8,505 nt of DNA. Origin: JBBDMC01 sp964441935 (GTDB lineage: Bacteria > Pseudomonadota > Alphaproteobacteria > Rhizobiales > Kaistiaceae). This document shows, piece after piece, positions 1 to 7,024 of the stretch. The notes under the pieces are model-generated. The model was not told where the DNA came from. It searched no databases and saw only the letters and a program-made list of their open reading frames with translations. The stretch spans positions 1 through 8,505 of the forward strand of contig CAYTXI010000108.1 in the NCBI GenBank assembly GCA_964441935.1. The letters run 5' to 3'. Each line of letters opens with the position of its first letter. The stretch's first letter is position 1. Position numbers and translations under genes: made by a program.

Positions 1-762
1 ATCTCGGTAGCGCACCTCCGCCTGCGGGTTGCGGCCGTAGGTGATGATGCGGCGGTCCTCGATCCTGGCGATAAGCGCCTGCACCTCCGGATGGTCCATG
101 CACATAACGGCGAAGCCGTAGAACGGCACGTTCTCGACGAACTGGCGGAAGGCGTCGCACACCCGATCGAAGTTGCCGTAGTGGTCGAGGTGCTCCGGGT
201 CGATGTTGGTGACCAGCGCCACGTCGGCCGGCAGGCGGACGAACGTGCCGTCGGACTCGTCGGCCTCGACCACCATCCAGTCGCTGGCACCGAGCCGCGC
301 GTTGGTGCCGTACGCGTTGATGATGCCGCCGTTGATAACGGTCGGGTCGAGGCCGCCGGCGTCGAGCAGCGCCGCCACCATCGACGTCGTGGTGGTCTTG
401 CCGTGGGTACCGGCGATGGCAACGGCCTGCTTCAAGCGCATGAGCTCGGCCAGCATCTCGGCGCGGCGCACCACCGGCAGCAGGCGCTCGCGCGCCGCCC
501 TGAGTTCCGGATTGTCGCGTTTGATCGCCGAGGAGACGACCACCACCTGGGCGTCGCCGAGGTTGGCGGCGTCGTGACCTATCCTGATGTCGATGCCGAG
601 CGACTTCAGACGCTGGACATTGGCGTTTTCGGTCTGGTCGGAACCCTGGACGTGGTACCCGAGGTTGGCGAGCACCTCGGCGATGCCGCTCATGCCGATG
701 CCACCGATGCCCACGAAATGCACCGGACCGATGTCGTGCGACATCTTCATGCCGGCGGTCAC
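1..762 (-). CDS. murC: UDP-N-acetylmuramate--L-alanine ligase MurC, N-terminal part (cut by left edge)
   Basis: MurC adds L-alanine to UDP-MurNAc with ATP, the first step of stem-peptide assembly in the cytoplasm. I translated 254 residues; the frame is still open at base 1, and family members have about 470-490 residues, so the C-terminal domain is missing. Visible motifs are the Rossmann-like GIGGIGMSG (residues 18-26) of the UDP-binding N-terminal domain, the ATP P-loop GTHGKTTTT (118-126), the metal and substrate segment EADESDGTF (166-174), and TNIDPEHLDHYG (185-196), all diagnostic of MurC rather than the other Mur ligases. I chose the GTG at 762-760 as the start: it overlaps the murG stop as GTGA and has GGAG 7 bases upstream. 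ATG codons in the same frame at 750-748 and 744-742 are alternatives that would shorten the protein by 4 or 6 residues. It is the last gene seen in the operon; murB commonly follows in related clusters, but that is outside the window. Confidence 0.96.
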   Translation of the reverse strand, partial: MTAGMKMSHDIGPVHFVGIGGIGMSGIAEVLANLGYHVQGSDQTENANVQRLKSLGIDIRIGHDAANLGDAQVVVVSSAIKRDNPELRAARERLLPVVRRAEMLAELMRLKQAVAIAGTHGKTTTTSMVAALLDAGGLDPTVINGGIINAYGTNARLGASDWMVVEADESDGTFVRLPADVALVTNIDPEHLDHYGNFDRVCDAFRQFVENVPFYGFAVMCMDHPEVQALIARIEDRRIITYGRNPQAEVRYRD

Positions 763-1874
763 GCGGTAGCTCCGGCCGCGGACACACCGGCGCGCTCGGC
801 CGCGACCCGTTCGACGAGGTCGGCGAGACGCTCGACCGCGTCCGGCCGGGCGATCGCCCCCGCCGCTGCCGCAGCCGCGGCCAGCCGCGGGGGCTCCGCG
901 ATCAGGCCGCCGAGCTCGGCGGCGAGGCGCTCAGGCGTCATATCGCGCTGCTCCATCATCCACCCGCCACCCGCTCGCACGATCACCTCGGCGTTGGCCT
1001 TCTGGTCCTGGTCGATGGCGCCGGGCAAGGGCACCATGATCGCCGGGCGGCCGATGACCGCCAGCTCGGCGCACGTCGACGCACCCGAGCGGCACACGAC
1101 CAGGTGGCTCCCCGCCATGCGCCGCGGCAGATCGGCGAAGAACGTCTCGACCTCGGCGGCGACGCCCATCGCCCGGTAGGCCTCCACGACCCGCCTCATG
1201 TCCTCCGCCCGGCATTGTTGTACGACCGTGACCAGTCCGCGCAACGGGCCGGGCAACGCCGCCACAGCGGCGGGCACCACGTCGGACAGGAACCGGGCAC
1301 CCTGGCTGCCTCCGAAAACGGTGAGCCGGAACGGATCCGTCGGCCCCCGCCTCGGATACGCAACCCTGGCGGCTTCGCGGGCGGCCCGCCGCACCGGGTT
1401 GCCGATTTCGACGACGCGTCCGCCGTAGGCGCCACCGACACCGCCGACGCTGGTTGCGATCCGGTCGACCCGCCGGGCGAGCAGCCGGTTGGCGCGGCCG
1501 AGCACGGCGTTCTGCTCGTGGATCACGGTGGGGACACGCGCCCAGACCGCCGCCAGCATCGGCGGCACGGTCGGATAGCCGCCGAAGCCGACCGCAGCGT
1601 CGGGTTTCAGCCACCTCATCAGCCGCCGCGCCTGCCACACCCCGCGCGCCAGCCTGACAAGCGCCGGGACGATGCCGCCGAACGAGCGGCTGAGCGTCGC
1701 CGACACGATCGTGTGCACCTCGTCCGCCGGGAAATCGCGGTCGTAGGCCTCAGCCCGCCGATCGGTCGCCAGATGCACGCGCCAGCCGCGCGCCTTCATC
1801 GCCAGCGCCAGCGCCTCGGCCGGGAACAGATGGCCACCGGTGCCGCCGGCCGCGAGCAGGACCAGACCCGCCAT
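759..1874 (-). CDS. murG: UDP-GlcNAc:lipid I N-acetylglucosaminyltransferase MurG
   Basis: MurG transfers GlcNAc from UDP-GlcNAc to lipid I on the inner face of the cytoplasmic membrane, producing lipid II. The 371-residue product is slightly longer than the E. coli enzyme (about 355) and has the two-domain GT-B layout of glycosyltransferase family 28. In the N-terminal acceptor domain are GGTGGH (10-15), GFGGYP (96-101), HEQN (119-122) and GNPVR (158-162). In the C-terminal donor domain are FGGSQGAR (187-194), CRSGAS (261-266) with the following CAEL, and VPLPGAIDQDQKANA (281-295), which corresponds to the UDP-GlcNAc-contacting loop. There is no signal peptide or true membrane span, as expected for a peripheral enzyme. 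The last 40 or so residues are alanine-rich. The ATG at 1874-1872 puts the first glycine loop at residue 10, as in the family; its ribosome-binding site is weak (GGGG 6 bases upstream). It starts 12 bases after ftsW ends and overlaps the proposed murC start by 4 bases. Confidence 0.98.
   Translation of the reverse strand: MAGLVLLAAGGTGGHLFPAEALALAMKARGWRVHLATDRRAEAYDRDFPADEVHTIVSATLSRSFGGIVPALVRLARGVWQARRLMRWLKPDAAVGFGGYPTVPPMLAAVWARVPTVIHEQNAVLGRANRLLARRVDRIATSVGGVGGAYGGRVVEIGNPVRRAAREAARVAYPRRGPTDPFRLTVFGGSQGARFLSDVVPAAVAALPGPLRGLVTVVQQCRAEDMRRVVEAYRAMGVAAEVETFFADLPRRMAGSHLVVCRSGASTCAELAVIGRPAIMVPLPGAIDQDQKANAEVIVRAGGGWMMEQRDMTPERLAAELGGLIAEPPRLAAAAAAAGAIARPDAVERLADLVERVAAERAGVSAAGATA
770..773 (-). 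promoter_or_regulatory. Ribosome-binding site deciding the murC start
   Basis: Minus-strand GGAG sits inside the last codons of murG, 7 bases before the GTG at 762-760. The in-frame ATG at 750-748 would be 19 bases from it and has no purine-rich sequence of its own nearby. This favours the GTG start and translational coupling to murG. Confidence 0.6.
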
Positions 1875-1886
1875 TCGCGGCCCCGT

Positions 1887-3044
1887 TCAGGCGCCGGCCG
1901 TCGCCGGCGCGCGCGAACCGAACCGGCGTGCGAAGCGACGCGGCTGCGGCCGCCGGCGGGTGAAGGCGAGAAGGAGCCCCATCCCGAACGCCACGGCAAT
2001 CATCGACGAACCGCCGTACGAGATGAACGGCAGCGTCATGCCCTTTGCCGGCATCAGGTTGAGGTTGACCGCCATGTTGATCACGGTCTGGACGCCGAAC
2101 AGAACGACCAGGCCAGCGCCCGCCAGACGCACGAACGGATCGTCGTGCTTGGCGCTTCGCGACAGCCCGCGAAAGACGACGAAAGCGAACACCGCGACCA
2201 GCGCAATGCACGCTATGATGCCAAACTCCTCCGCTGCCACCGCGAAGGTGAAGTCGGTGTGGGCGTCAGGCAGCACGCGCTTGACGATACCCTCGCCCGG
2301 ACCTCGTCCGAGCCAGCCGCCGCGCAGAATCGAATCGAGCGCACGATCGACCTGGAAGGTGTCGCCGGATTGCGGCGAAATAAACCGGTCGATGCGGATG
2401 GCGACGTGCGGCAGCATCACATAAGCGACGGCGATGCCGCCGACCGCGCCTGCGCCGAGCCCCACGATCCACAGCCACGGCACGCCGGCCATGAAGAAGA
2501 GGGCTCCCCAAGCGATAGCAACGAGCATCGTCTGACCGAAGTCTGGCTCTGCGACAAGCAGGGCGGTGGCGATCGCCAGCAGGATCAGCGCGAATATGTT
2601 GCCGGGGATATCCGGCCGCCGCGCGCTCTCGGTAAACAGCCAGGCCACGATCACGACAAACGCCGGCTTCATGAACTCGGACGGTTGCAGCGACAGCCCA
2701 AAGACGCTGATCCAACGGCGAGCACCGTTGTTCTCGTCGCCGACGAATAGCGTCGCCAGCATGAGCACGATCGCGCCGACCAGGACGACGAGCGCCGCGC
2801 GGCGTGCCTCGCGCGGCGTCAGGAACGAGGTGGCGATCATTACCGCGATCGCCGGCACCAGAAACGCCAGATGGCGCTTGACGAAATGGAAGCTGTCGTA
2901 GCCGAGACGCTCGGCGACCGCCGGGCTGCCGGCCAGCGACAGGACCACGCCGCTGAGGATCAGAACGACGATCGCGCCAAGCAGCAATTTGTCGACGGTC
3001 CACCACCACTGGGCGAATTGACTGCGATCGGCACGGCTCACCAT
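1887..3044 (-). CDS. ftsW: Septal peptidoglycan polymerase FtsW (SEDS family)
   Basis: FtsW is the SEDS-family glycosyltransferase that polymerises lipid II at the division site, working with the transpeptidase FtsI. The 385-residue protein is a polytopic membrane protein; by eye I see about ten hydrophobic segments, the first near residues 19-38 and the last near 340-361. SEDS motifs are present in order: NGARRW (106-111) followed by QPSE (120-123), EPDFGQT (166-172), a large extracytoplasmic loop ending in PDAHTDF (259-265) with the proposed catalytic Asp264, and ISYGGSS (341-347). I call FtsW rather than RodA because the gene sits between murD and murG, the usual ftsW position; family motifs alone would not separate the two. 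The C-terminal tail after about residue 362 is arginine-rich and cytoplasmic. Its ATG overlaps the murD stop (TGATG) and is preceded by a strong GGAGG at 7 bases. One oddity is Thr266 where Ile or Val is usual. Confidence 0.97.
   Translation of the reverse strand: MVSRADRSQFAQWWWTVDKLLLGAIVVLILSGVVLSLAGSPAVAERLGYDSFHFVKRHLAFLVPAIAVMIATSFLTPREARRAALVVLVGAIVLMLATLFVGDENNGARRWISVFGLSLQPSEFMKPAFVVIVAWLFTESARRPDIPGNIFALILLAIATALLVAEPDFGQTMLVAIAWGALFFMAGVPWLWIVGLGAGAVGGIAVAYVMLPHVAIRIDRFISPQSGDTFQVDRALDSILRGGWLGRGPGEGIVKRVLPDAHTDFTFAVAAEEFGIIACIALVAVFAFVVFRGLSRSAKHDDPFVRLAGAGLVVLFGVQTVINMAVNLNLMPAKGMTLPFISYGGSSMIAVAFGMGLLLAFTRRRPQPRRFARRFGSRAPATAGA
1891..1910 (-). repeat. Perfect 8-bp GC inverted repeat at the end of ftsW
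   Basis: On the mRNA sense strand GCGCCGGC and GCCGGCGC flank the tetraloop GACG, a perfect all-GC stem. It covers the last seven or so sense codons of ftsW (a run of Ala, Pro, Thr and Gly) and ends just before the stop codon, 16 bases upstream of the murG ATG. There is no U-tract after it, so it is not an intrinsic terminator. It could affect murG initiation or mRNA stability, but a chance origin in GC-rich alanine codons is quite possible. Confidence 0.6.
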
Positions 3045-4474
3045 CAGGCGGCCTCCCCCTGGCTGGCCCCGGATCCCAATCCCGGGCCGGTGATCCCGTC
3101 GAGTTTATTGACAAGGGCGCGGAAGGCATCGCCGCGCCGCTCGAAGTTCTGGAACTGGTCATAGGAGGCGCACGCCGGCGACAACAGGACCACCGCCTCG
3201 CTGGCCGGGTCCTCCGCCGCATCGGCCGCGGCCGAAGCGACCGCGGCACTGAGCGTGCCAGACAGGATGTGCGGCACGTCGTCGCCCAGCGTTTCGGCGA
3301 AGTCGGGTGCCGCCTCGCCGATCAGGTAGGCCTTGACGATGCGCGGGAAGAACTCGCCGAGGCCGGCGATGCCGCCCTGCTTCGGCCGTCCGCCGACGAT
3401 CCAGTAGACGCGGGGGAAGCTGGCCAGAGCGCGTGCCGCGGCCTCGGCATTCGTCGCCTTGGAGTCATTGACGAACAGCACGCGATCACGCCGTCCGACA
3501 TCCTCCATGCGATGCGGTAGACCAGGGAACGTTGTCAGCGCCTTGGCAATCACCACGTCCTTGACGCCGAGGGCCCGCGCCGCCGCGATCGCCGCGACCG
3601 CGTTCTGGGCATTGTGGGCGCCGCGCAGCGCGCTGAGCCCGGCGAGGTTCGCGATCTCGACAACCTCGTCGTGTCCGTCGGCCACAAGCACGGCGCCTCG
3701 CCTGCCGGCAAAGATGCCGTCGGTGAGCCGGCGTTGCCCGGAGACCCTCACCACCGGGCGGCCGGCGCGCGTCACTCGCTCGGCGATGGACTGGCACCAC
3801 TGATCGTCGACCGCAATCACCGCGATATCCGAGCGAACGACGAGGCGCTCCTTGATGCGGGCGTAATGCGCCATGGTGCCGTGCCGATCGAGGTGGTCGG
3901 CCGTGACGTTAAGGAGGACGCCGAGAGACGGATCGAGACTCGGCGCGAGATCGATCTGGAATGAGGAGCACTCGACAACGTGGGTGCGTTCCCGACCGGG
4001 TGGCTCCAGCGACAGCACGGGCTGGCCGATGTTGCCGCCCAGCGCCACATCGCGGCCGGCCGCCGCCAGCATGTGGGCGATCAGCGCCGCGGTCGTCGAC
4101 TTGCCGTTGGTCCCCGTGACCGCGACGAACGCGCCGCCCGCGCCCTGCCGCCGCCGCTCGCGGCAGAAGAGCTCGATGTCACCGATGATCTCGATCCCGG
4201 CCCCACGCGCGCACTTTACCGACCAGTGCGGGCTCGGATGGGTGAACGGGATGCCGGGCGCCAGGACCAGCGCCGAGAAGCTCTGCCAGTCCGTGGCGGC
4301 CAGATCCGCGACCGCGACGCCCGCCTCGCGCGCCGCAGCCACCGCTTCTGCGCTGTCATCCCACGCCGCAACCTTAGCGCCGCCTTCGGCGAGCGCCAGC
4401 GCCGTCGCCCGGCCGCTGCCGCCGAGACCGAATACCGCGACGTTCTGACCGCCGAGCGTGGAGACGGGGATCAT
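3044..4474 (-). CDS. murD: UDP-N-acetylmuramoyl-L-alanine--D-glutamate ligase MurD
   Basis: MurD adds D-glutamate to UDP-MurNAc-L-Ala with ATP in the cytoplasm. At 476 residues it is somewhat longer than the E. coli enzyme (about 438). The three Mur-ligase domains are visible. The N-terminal UDP-binding fold has FGLGGSGR (15-22). The central ATPase domain has the P-loop GTNGKST (121-127), GNIG (147-150), ECSSFQ (168-173), NVTADHLDRHG (189-199) and Lys208, which aligns with the carbamylated lysine of E. coli MurD (K198). The C-terminal domain has HNAQN (286-290), FPGLPHRME (316-324), NDSKATN (336-342) and SPACASYDQF (432-441). The last roughly 17 residues are a Gly/Ser-rich tail beyond the conserved fold. 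The ATG at 4474-4472 lies 7 bases after the mraY stop, and its likely ribosome-binding site AGGTGA includes that stop codon. The gene's own stop overlaps the ftsW ATG by one base. Confidence 0.98.
   Translation of the reverse strand: MIPVSTLGGQNVAVFGLGGSGRATALALAEGGAKVAAWDDSAEAVAAAREAGVAVADLAATDWQSFSALVLAPGIPFTHPSPHWSVKCARGAGIEIIGDIELFCRERRRQGAGGAFVAVTGTNGKSTTAALIAHMLAAAGRDVALGGNIGQPVLSLEPPGRERTHVVECSSFQIDLAPSLDPSLGVLLNVTADHLDRHGTMAHYARIKERLVVRSDIAVIAVDDQWCQSIAERVTRAGRPVVRVSGQRRLTDGIFAGRRGAVLVADGHDEVVEIANLAGLSALRGAHNAQNAVAAIAAARALGVKDVVIAKALTTFPGLPHRMEDVGRRDRVLFVNDSKATNAEAAARALASFPRVYWIVGGRPKQGGIAGLGEFFPRIVKAYLIGEAAPDFAETLGDDVPHILSGTLSAAVASAAADAAEDPASEAVVLLSPACASYDQFQNFERRGDAFRALVNKLDGITGPGLGSGASQGEAA
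3052..3056 (-). promoter_or_regulatory. Strong ribosome-binding site of ftsW
   Basis: Minus-strand GGAGG within a longer AGGGGGAGG run, 7 bases before the ftsW ATG and inside the end of murD. It is one of the two best Shine-Dalgarno matches in the window, so ftsW can be initiated directly as well as by coupling through the TGATG overlap. Confidence 0.7.
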
Positions 4475-4481
4475 CAGCGGC

Positions 4482-4487
4482 TCACCT
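4482..4487 (-). promoter_or_regulatory. Ribosome-binding site of murD, overlapping the mraY stop
   Basis: Minus-strand AGGTGA, 7 bases before the murD ATG. Its last three bases are the mraY stop codon, so a ribosome terminating on mraY sits on the murD initiation signal. Confidence 0.55.
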
Positions 4488-5570
4488 GAGCTTGAGGCTG
4501 GAGAGGCCGATCAAGGCAAGCAACACGGCGATAATCCAGAAGCGGATGACGATCTGCGGCTCCGTCCAGCCAAGAGCCTCGAAGTGGTGATGGATCGGCG
4601 CCATGCGGAAGACGCGCTTTCCGGTCAGCTTGAACGAGACGACCTGGAGGATGACGGACACCGCCTCCAGAACGAACAGGCCGCCGACGATGGCAAGAAC
4701 GATCTCGTGCTTGGTGGCGACCGCCACCGTCCCCAGCATGCCTCCGAGCGCCAGCGATCCGGTGTCGCCCATGAAGATCGCAGCGGGTGGCGCGTTGAAC
4801 CACAGGAAGCCGAGCCCTGCGCCGACGACAGCGCCGCAGACCACCGCCAGCTCTCCAGTGCCCGGCACCAGATGGATTTGCAGGTAGTCCGCGAAAACCG
4901 CGTTGCCCGAGAGATAGGCGATGAAGGCGAAGCTCGCCGAGGCGATCATCACCGGAACGATGGCAAGGCCATCGAGGCCGTCGGTGAGGTTGACGGCGTT
5001 GCCGGAGCCGACGATGACGAAGGCGGCGAACGGAACGAAGAGCCAGCCGAGGCTGATCACCAGGTCCTTGAAAAACGGAAAGGTCAGCGACGTCGACAGC
5101 GGGGAGTTCCCCGCCCAGACCAGGACGATGCAGGCAACGAGCGCGAGCGCCGCTTCGACCGACAGACGCAAACGCCCCGAAAGGCCGCTGTTTGCGGACG
5201 CCTTGGTGACCTTGAGGTAGTCGTCGTAGAGGCCGATGAGGCCGAAGCTGACGGTCACCGCCAGCACGACCCAGACGTACGTATTGCCAAGGTCGGCCCA
5301 CAACAGCGTCGACACGACGAAACCGGAGACGATCATCAGCCCGCCCATGGTGGGCGTGCCCTTCTTGGTCAGCAGATGCTGCTGAGGTCCGTCGTCGCGG
5401 ATCGGTTGGCCGCGCCCCTGCCGGAGCCGCAAGGTGGCGATGATCGACGGGCCGAACAGGAACACGAACACCAGCGCCGTCATGGTGGCGCCGGCCGCCC
5501 GGAAGGTGATGTAGCGGAAGACGTTGAGGACGGAGACCTGATCGCCGAATTGACTGAGGAAATGGAGCAT
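4482..5570 (-). CDS. mraY: Phospho-N-acetylmuramoyl-pentapeptide-transferase MraY
   Basis: MraY is the integral membrane enzyme that moves phospho-MurNAc-pentapeptide from UDP onto undecaprenyl phosphate, making lipid I. The 362-residue length matches the family (about 360). Around ten hydrophobic segments are visible. The conserved cytoplasmic motifs are all intact: TKKGTPTMGG (68-77), the DDYLK aspartates Asp116 and Asp117, NAVNLTDGLDGLA (191-203), FMGDTGSLALGG (266-277) with the magnesium-binding Asp269, and APIHHHFE (324-331), the triple-histidine motif characteristic of MraY rather than WecA. The N-terminus (VFRYITFRAAGATMTAL, 17-33) also matches MraY. The ATG shares one base with the murF stop (TGATG). 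GAGG lies 10 bases upstream, a little far, so initiation may depend partly on ribosomes finishing murF. murD follows after 7 bases. Confidence 0.98.
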   Translation of the reverse strand: MLHFLSQFGDQVSVLNVFRYITFRAAGATMTALVFVFLFGPSIIATLRLRQGRGQPIRDDGPQQHLLTKKGTPTMGGLMIVSGFVVSTLLWADLGNTYVWVVLAVTVSFGLIGLYDDYLKVTKASANSGLSGRLRLSVEAALALVACIVLVWAGNSPLSTSLTFPFFKDLVISLGWLFVPFAAFVIVGSGNAVNLTDGLDGLAIVPVMIASASFAFIAYLSGNAVFADYLQIHLVPGTGELAVVCGAVVGAGLGFLWFNAPPAAIFMGDTGSLALGGMLGTVAVATKHEIVLAIVGGLFVLEAVSVILQVVSFKLTGKRVFRMAPIHHHFEALGWTEPQIVIRFWIIAVLLALIGLSSLKLR

Positions 5571-7024
5571 CAGGCAGCGTCCTCTTCCGTCCTCACCCGG
5601 GCGGCGGTTGTTCTCGGCGCGAAACGCGCCCTGATGGTCTCGGCCAGCGGACCCATGCGGCTGGCGTTCGACCCCTTGATCATGATCACGTCGCCGGGGC
5701 CGATGGCCTCGAGGAGCATCGGTTCCAACTCAGTGGCTGTCTCGCCGTATCCGCCGCGCAGCCGTTCGGGAAGCGCGTGCCACAAGGCGGCCATCAGCGG
5801 CCCGGCGAGGAACACGATGTCGACGCCGGCGTCCGCCAGCGCGCCGGCGAGGCCGGCGTGCATCACCGCGGCGTCGGCGCCGAGCTCGCGCATGTCGCCG
5901 AGAACGGCGACCCGGCGGCCCTCCCGTCCCGGCTTCGCCTGGCCGAGGAGGACGATCGCTGCGCGCATCGACGCCGGGTTGGCGTTGTAGCTCTCATCGA
6001 TCAGCGTCGCCTCGCCTCTCACCAGCGCCAGGCGATGGCGGTCGCCTCGCCCCTTGGGCAGCGGCATCGACGCCAGCGCCAGCGCCCCCTTGGCGAGATC
6101 ACCGCCGAGAACGGCGACCGCCGCCAGAACCGCCAGGCTGTTTTGAACGAGGTGACGTCCAGGTTGGCCGAGCTTGTATGAGACTTCCTCGCCGGCGATC
6201 GTCGCCGATACGCACGAGCAGTCCTGTTTGAGCTTGGCGGTCTTCAGGCGGGCCTCCGCCGCATCGTGTTCGCCGAAGCCGATGATGCGCTCGATCCCTG
6301 CGTCGCGCGCGAGCGCCGCCAGCAGGTCGAAGTGCTGGTTGTCCCGGTTGATGATGGCGGCGCCGCCTGGTTCCACGCCCGCAAAGATCTCGGCCTTGGC
6401 CCGGGCGATCGCCCGCACGTCGTCGAAGTACTCCAAGTGGACCGGCTCGACCGAAGTCACGATTGCCGCATGCGGGCGCACCATCTCTGCGAGCGGCGCG
6501 ATCTCCCCGGCGTGGTTCATGCCGATTTCGAAAACGCCGTAACGCGCCGACGGCGGTATACGAGCAAGCGTCAGCGGCACGCCCCATTGGTTGTTGAAGG
6601 ACGCCGGTGAATAGTGCACCGGCCCGTCGGCGGCAAGCGCCGTGGCGAGCATCTCCTTGGTGCCGGTCTTGCCGACGCTGCCGGTGACCGCGGCGATGCG
6701 CGCGCCGCTGCGCGCCCGTGCGGCCCGGCCGACTCCGCCGAGCGCCTCAAGTACGTCGCCGACGACGATCAACGATCCGGTAGCGTCGCCCAGCGCGGCG
6801 AGCCGCGCTTCTGAAACCACCGCCGTCGCCGCCCCGCGGGCGAGCGCCATGGCAACGAAGTCGTGACCGTCCAACGTGTCACCGCGGATGGCGAAGAACG
6901 CCTCGCCCGATTGAATCGTCCGGCTGTCGATGGAGATGCCGGCGATCGCGTCCGGTGACGGGCCGAGCCGCCGGCCCCCGGTCGCCGTCAGGAACGCCTC
7001 CCAAGCCCATAGCGGCTTGCTCAC
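5570..7024 (-). CDS. murF: UDP-MurNAc-tripeptide--D-alanyl-D-alanine ligase MurF
   Basis: MurF adds the D-Ala-D-Ala dipeptide to UDP-MurNAc-tripeptide with ATP, completing the pentapeptide precursor. The product has 484 residues; E. coli MurF has about 452. Motifs in order are IDSRTIQSGEAFFAI (32-46) in the N-terminal UDP-binding domain, the P-loop GSVGKTGTKE (115-124), FNNQWGVPLTL (143-153), EIGMNHAGEI (166-175), Lys210 in ARAKAEIF as the likely carbamylated lysine, DESYNANP (343-350), VLGDMRELG (374-382) and KGSNASRMG (450-458). DESYNANP and the P-loop ending in TKE distinguish MurF from MurC, MurD and MurE. The start is GTG at 7024-7022, written as GTGA over the murE stop, with GAGGAGG 4 bases upstream. 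There is no better in-frame start near it, and MSKPLW fits the family N-terminus. The C-terminal 20 residues are a charged tail. Confidence 0.98.
   Translation of the reverse strand: MSKPLWAWEAFLTATGGRRLGPSPDAIAGISIDSRTIQSGEAFFAIRGDTLDGHDFVAMALARGAATAVVSEARLAALGDATGSLIVVGDVLEALGGVGRAARARSGARIAAVTGSVGKTGTKEMLATALAADGPVHYSPASFNNQWGVPLTLARIPPSARYGVFEIGMNHAGEIAPLAEMVRPHAAIVTSVEPVHLEYFDDVRAIARAKAEIFAGVEPGGAAIINRDNQHFDLLAALARDAGIERIIGFGEHDAAEARLKTAKLKQDCSCVSATIAGEEVSYKLGQPGRHLVQNSLAVLAAVAVLGGDLAKGALALASMPLPKGRGDRHRLALVRGEATLIDESYNANPASMRAAIVLLGQAKPGREGRRVAVLGDMRELGADAAVMHAGLAGALADAGVDIVFLAGPLMAALWHALPERLRGGYGETATELEPMLLEAIGPGDVIMIKGSNASRMGPLAETIRARFAPRTTAARVRTEEDAA
5581..5584 (-). promoter_or_regulatory. 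Candidate ribosome-binding site of mraY
   Basis: Minus-strand GAGG, 10 bases before the mraY ATG and inside the end of murF. The spacing is longer than ideal, so this is a modest site that probably works together with stop-start coupling at the TGATG overlap. Confidence 0.4.

Noticed and set aside
91..1179. Plus-strand open frame of 362 codons opposite murC and murG
   Set aside because: It is in register with murC codons, then crosses into murG in another frame. The translation is low in hydrophobic core, and the opposite strand encodes clear MurC and MurG motifs.
1887..1910. Hairpin at the end of ftsW considered as an intrinsic terminator
   Set aside because: There is no run of T on the sense strand after the stem, and murG begins 16 bases later in the same operon.
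2327..2336. Two GANTC sites in direct tandem inside ftsW, possible CcrM methylation sites
   Set aside because: They encode ordinary FtsW residues, and I saw only scattered other GANTC sites. Without genome-wide counts there is no evidence that they have a regulatory role.
1104..2750. Plus-strand open frame of 548 codons opposite murG and ftsW
   Set aside because: It lies in codon register with the minus-strand genes, so its stop codons would require sense TTA, CTA or TCA, which are rare in this GC-rich sequence. The translation is rich in Arg, His, Asp and Gln, with no recognisable fold or motif. The minus-strand genes are unambiguous.
4458..5990. Plus-strand open frame of 510 codons opposite mraY and the end of murF
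   Set aside because: The same antisense effect: it is in register with mraY codons, and its product is a low-complexity charged sequence with no known motif.
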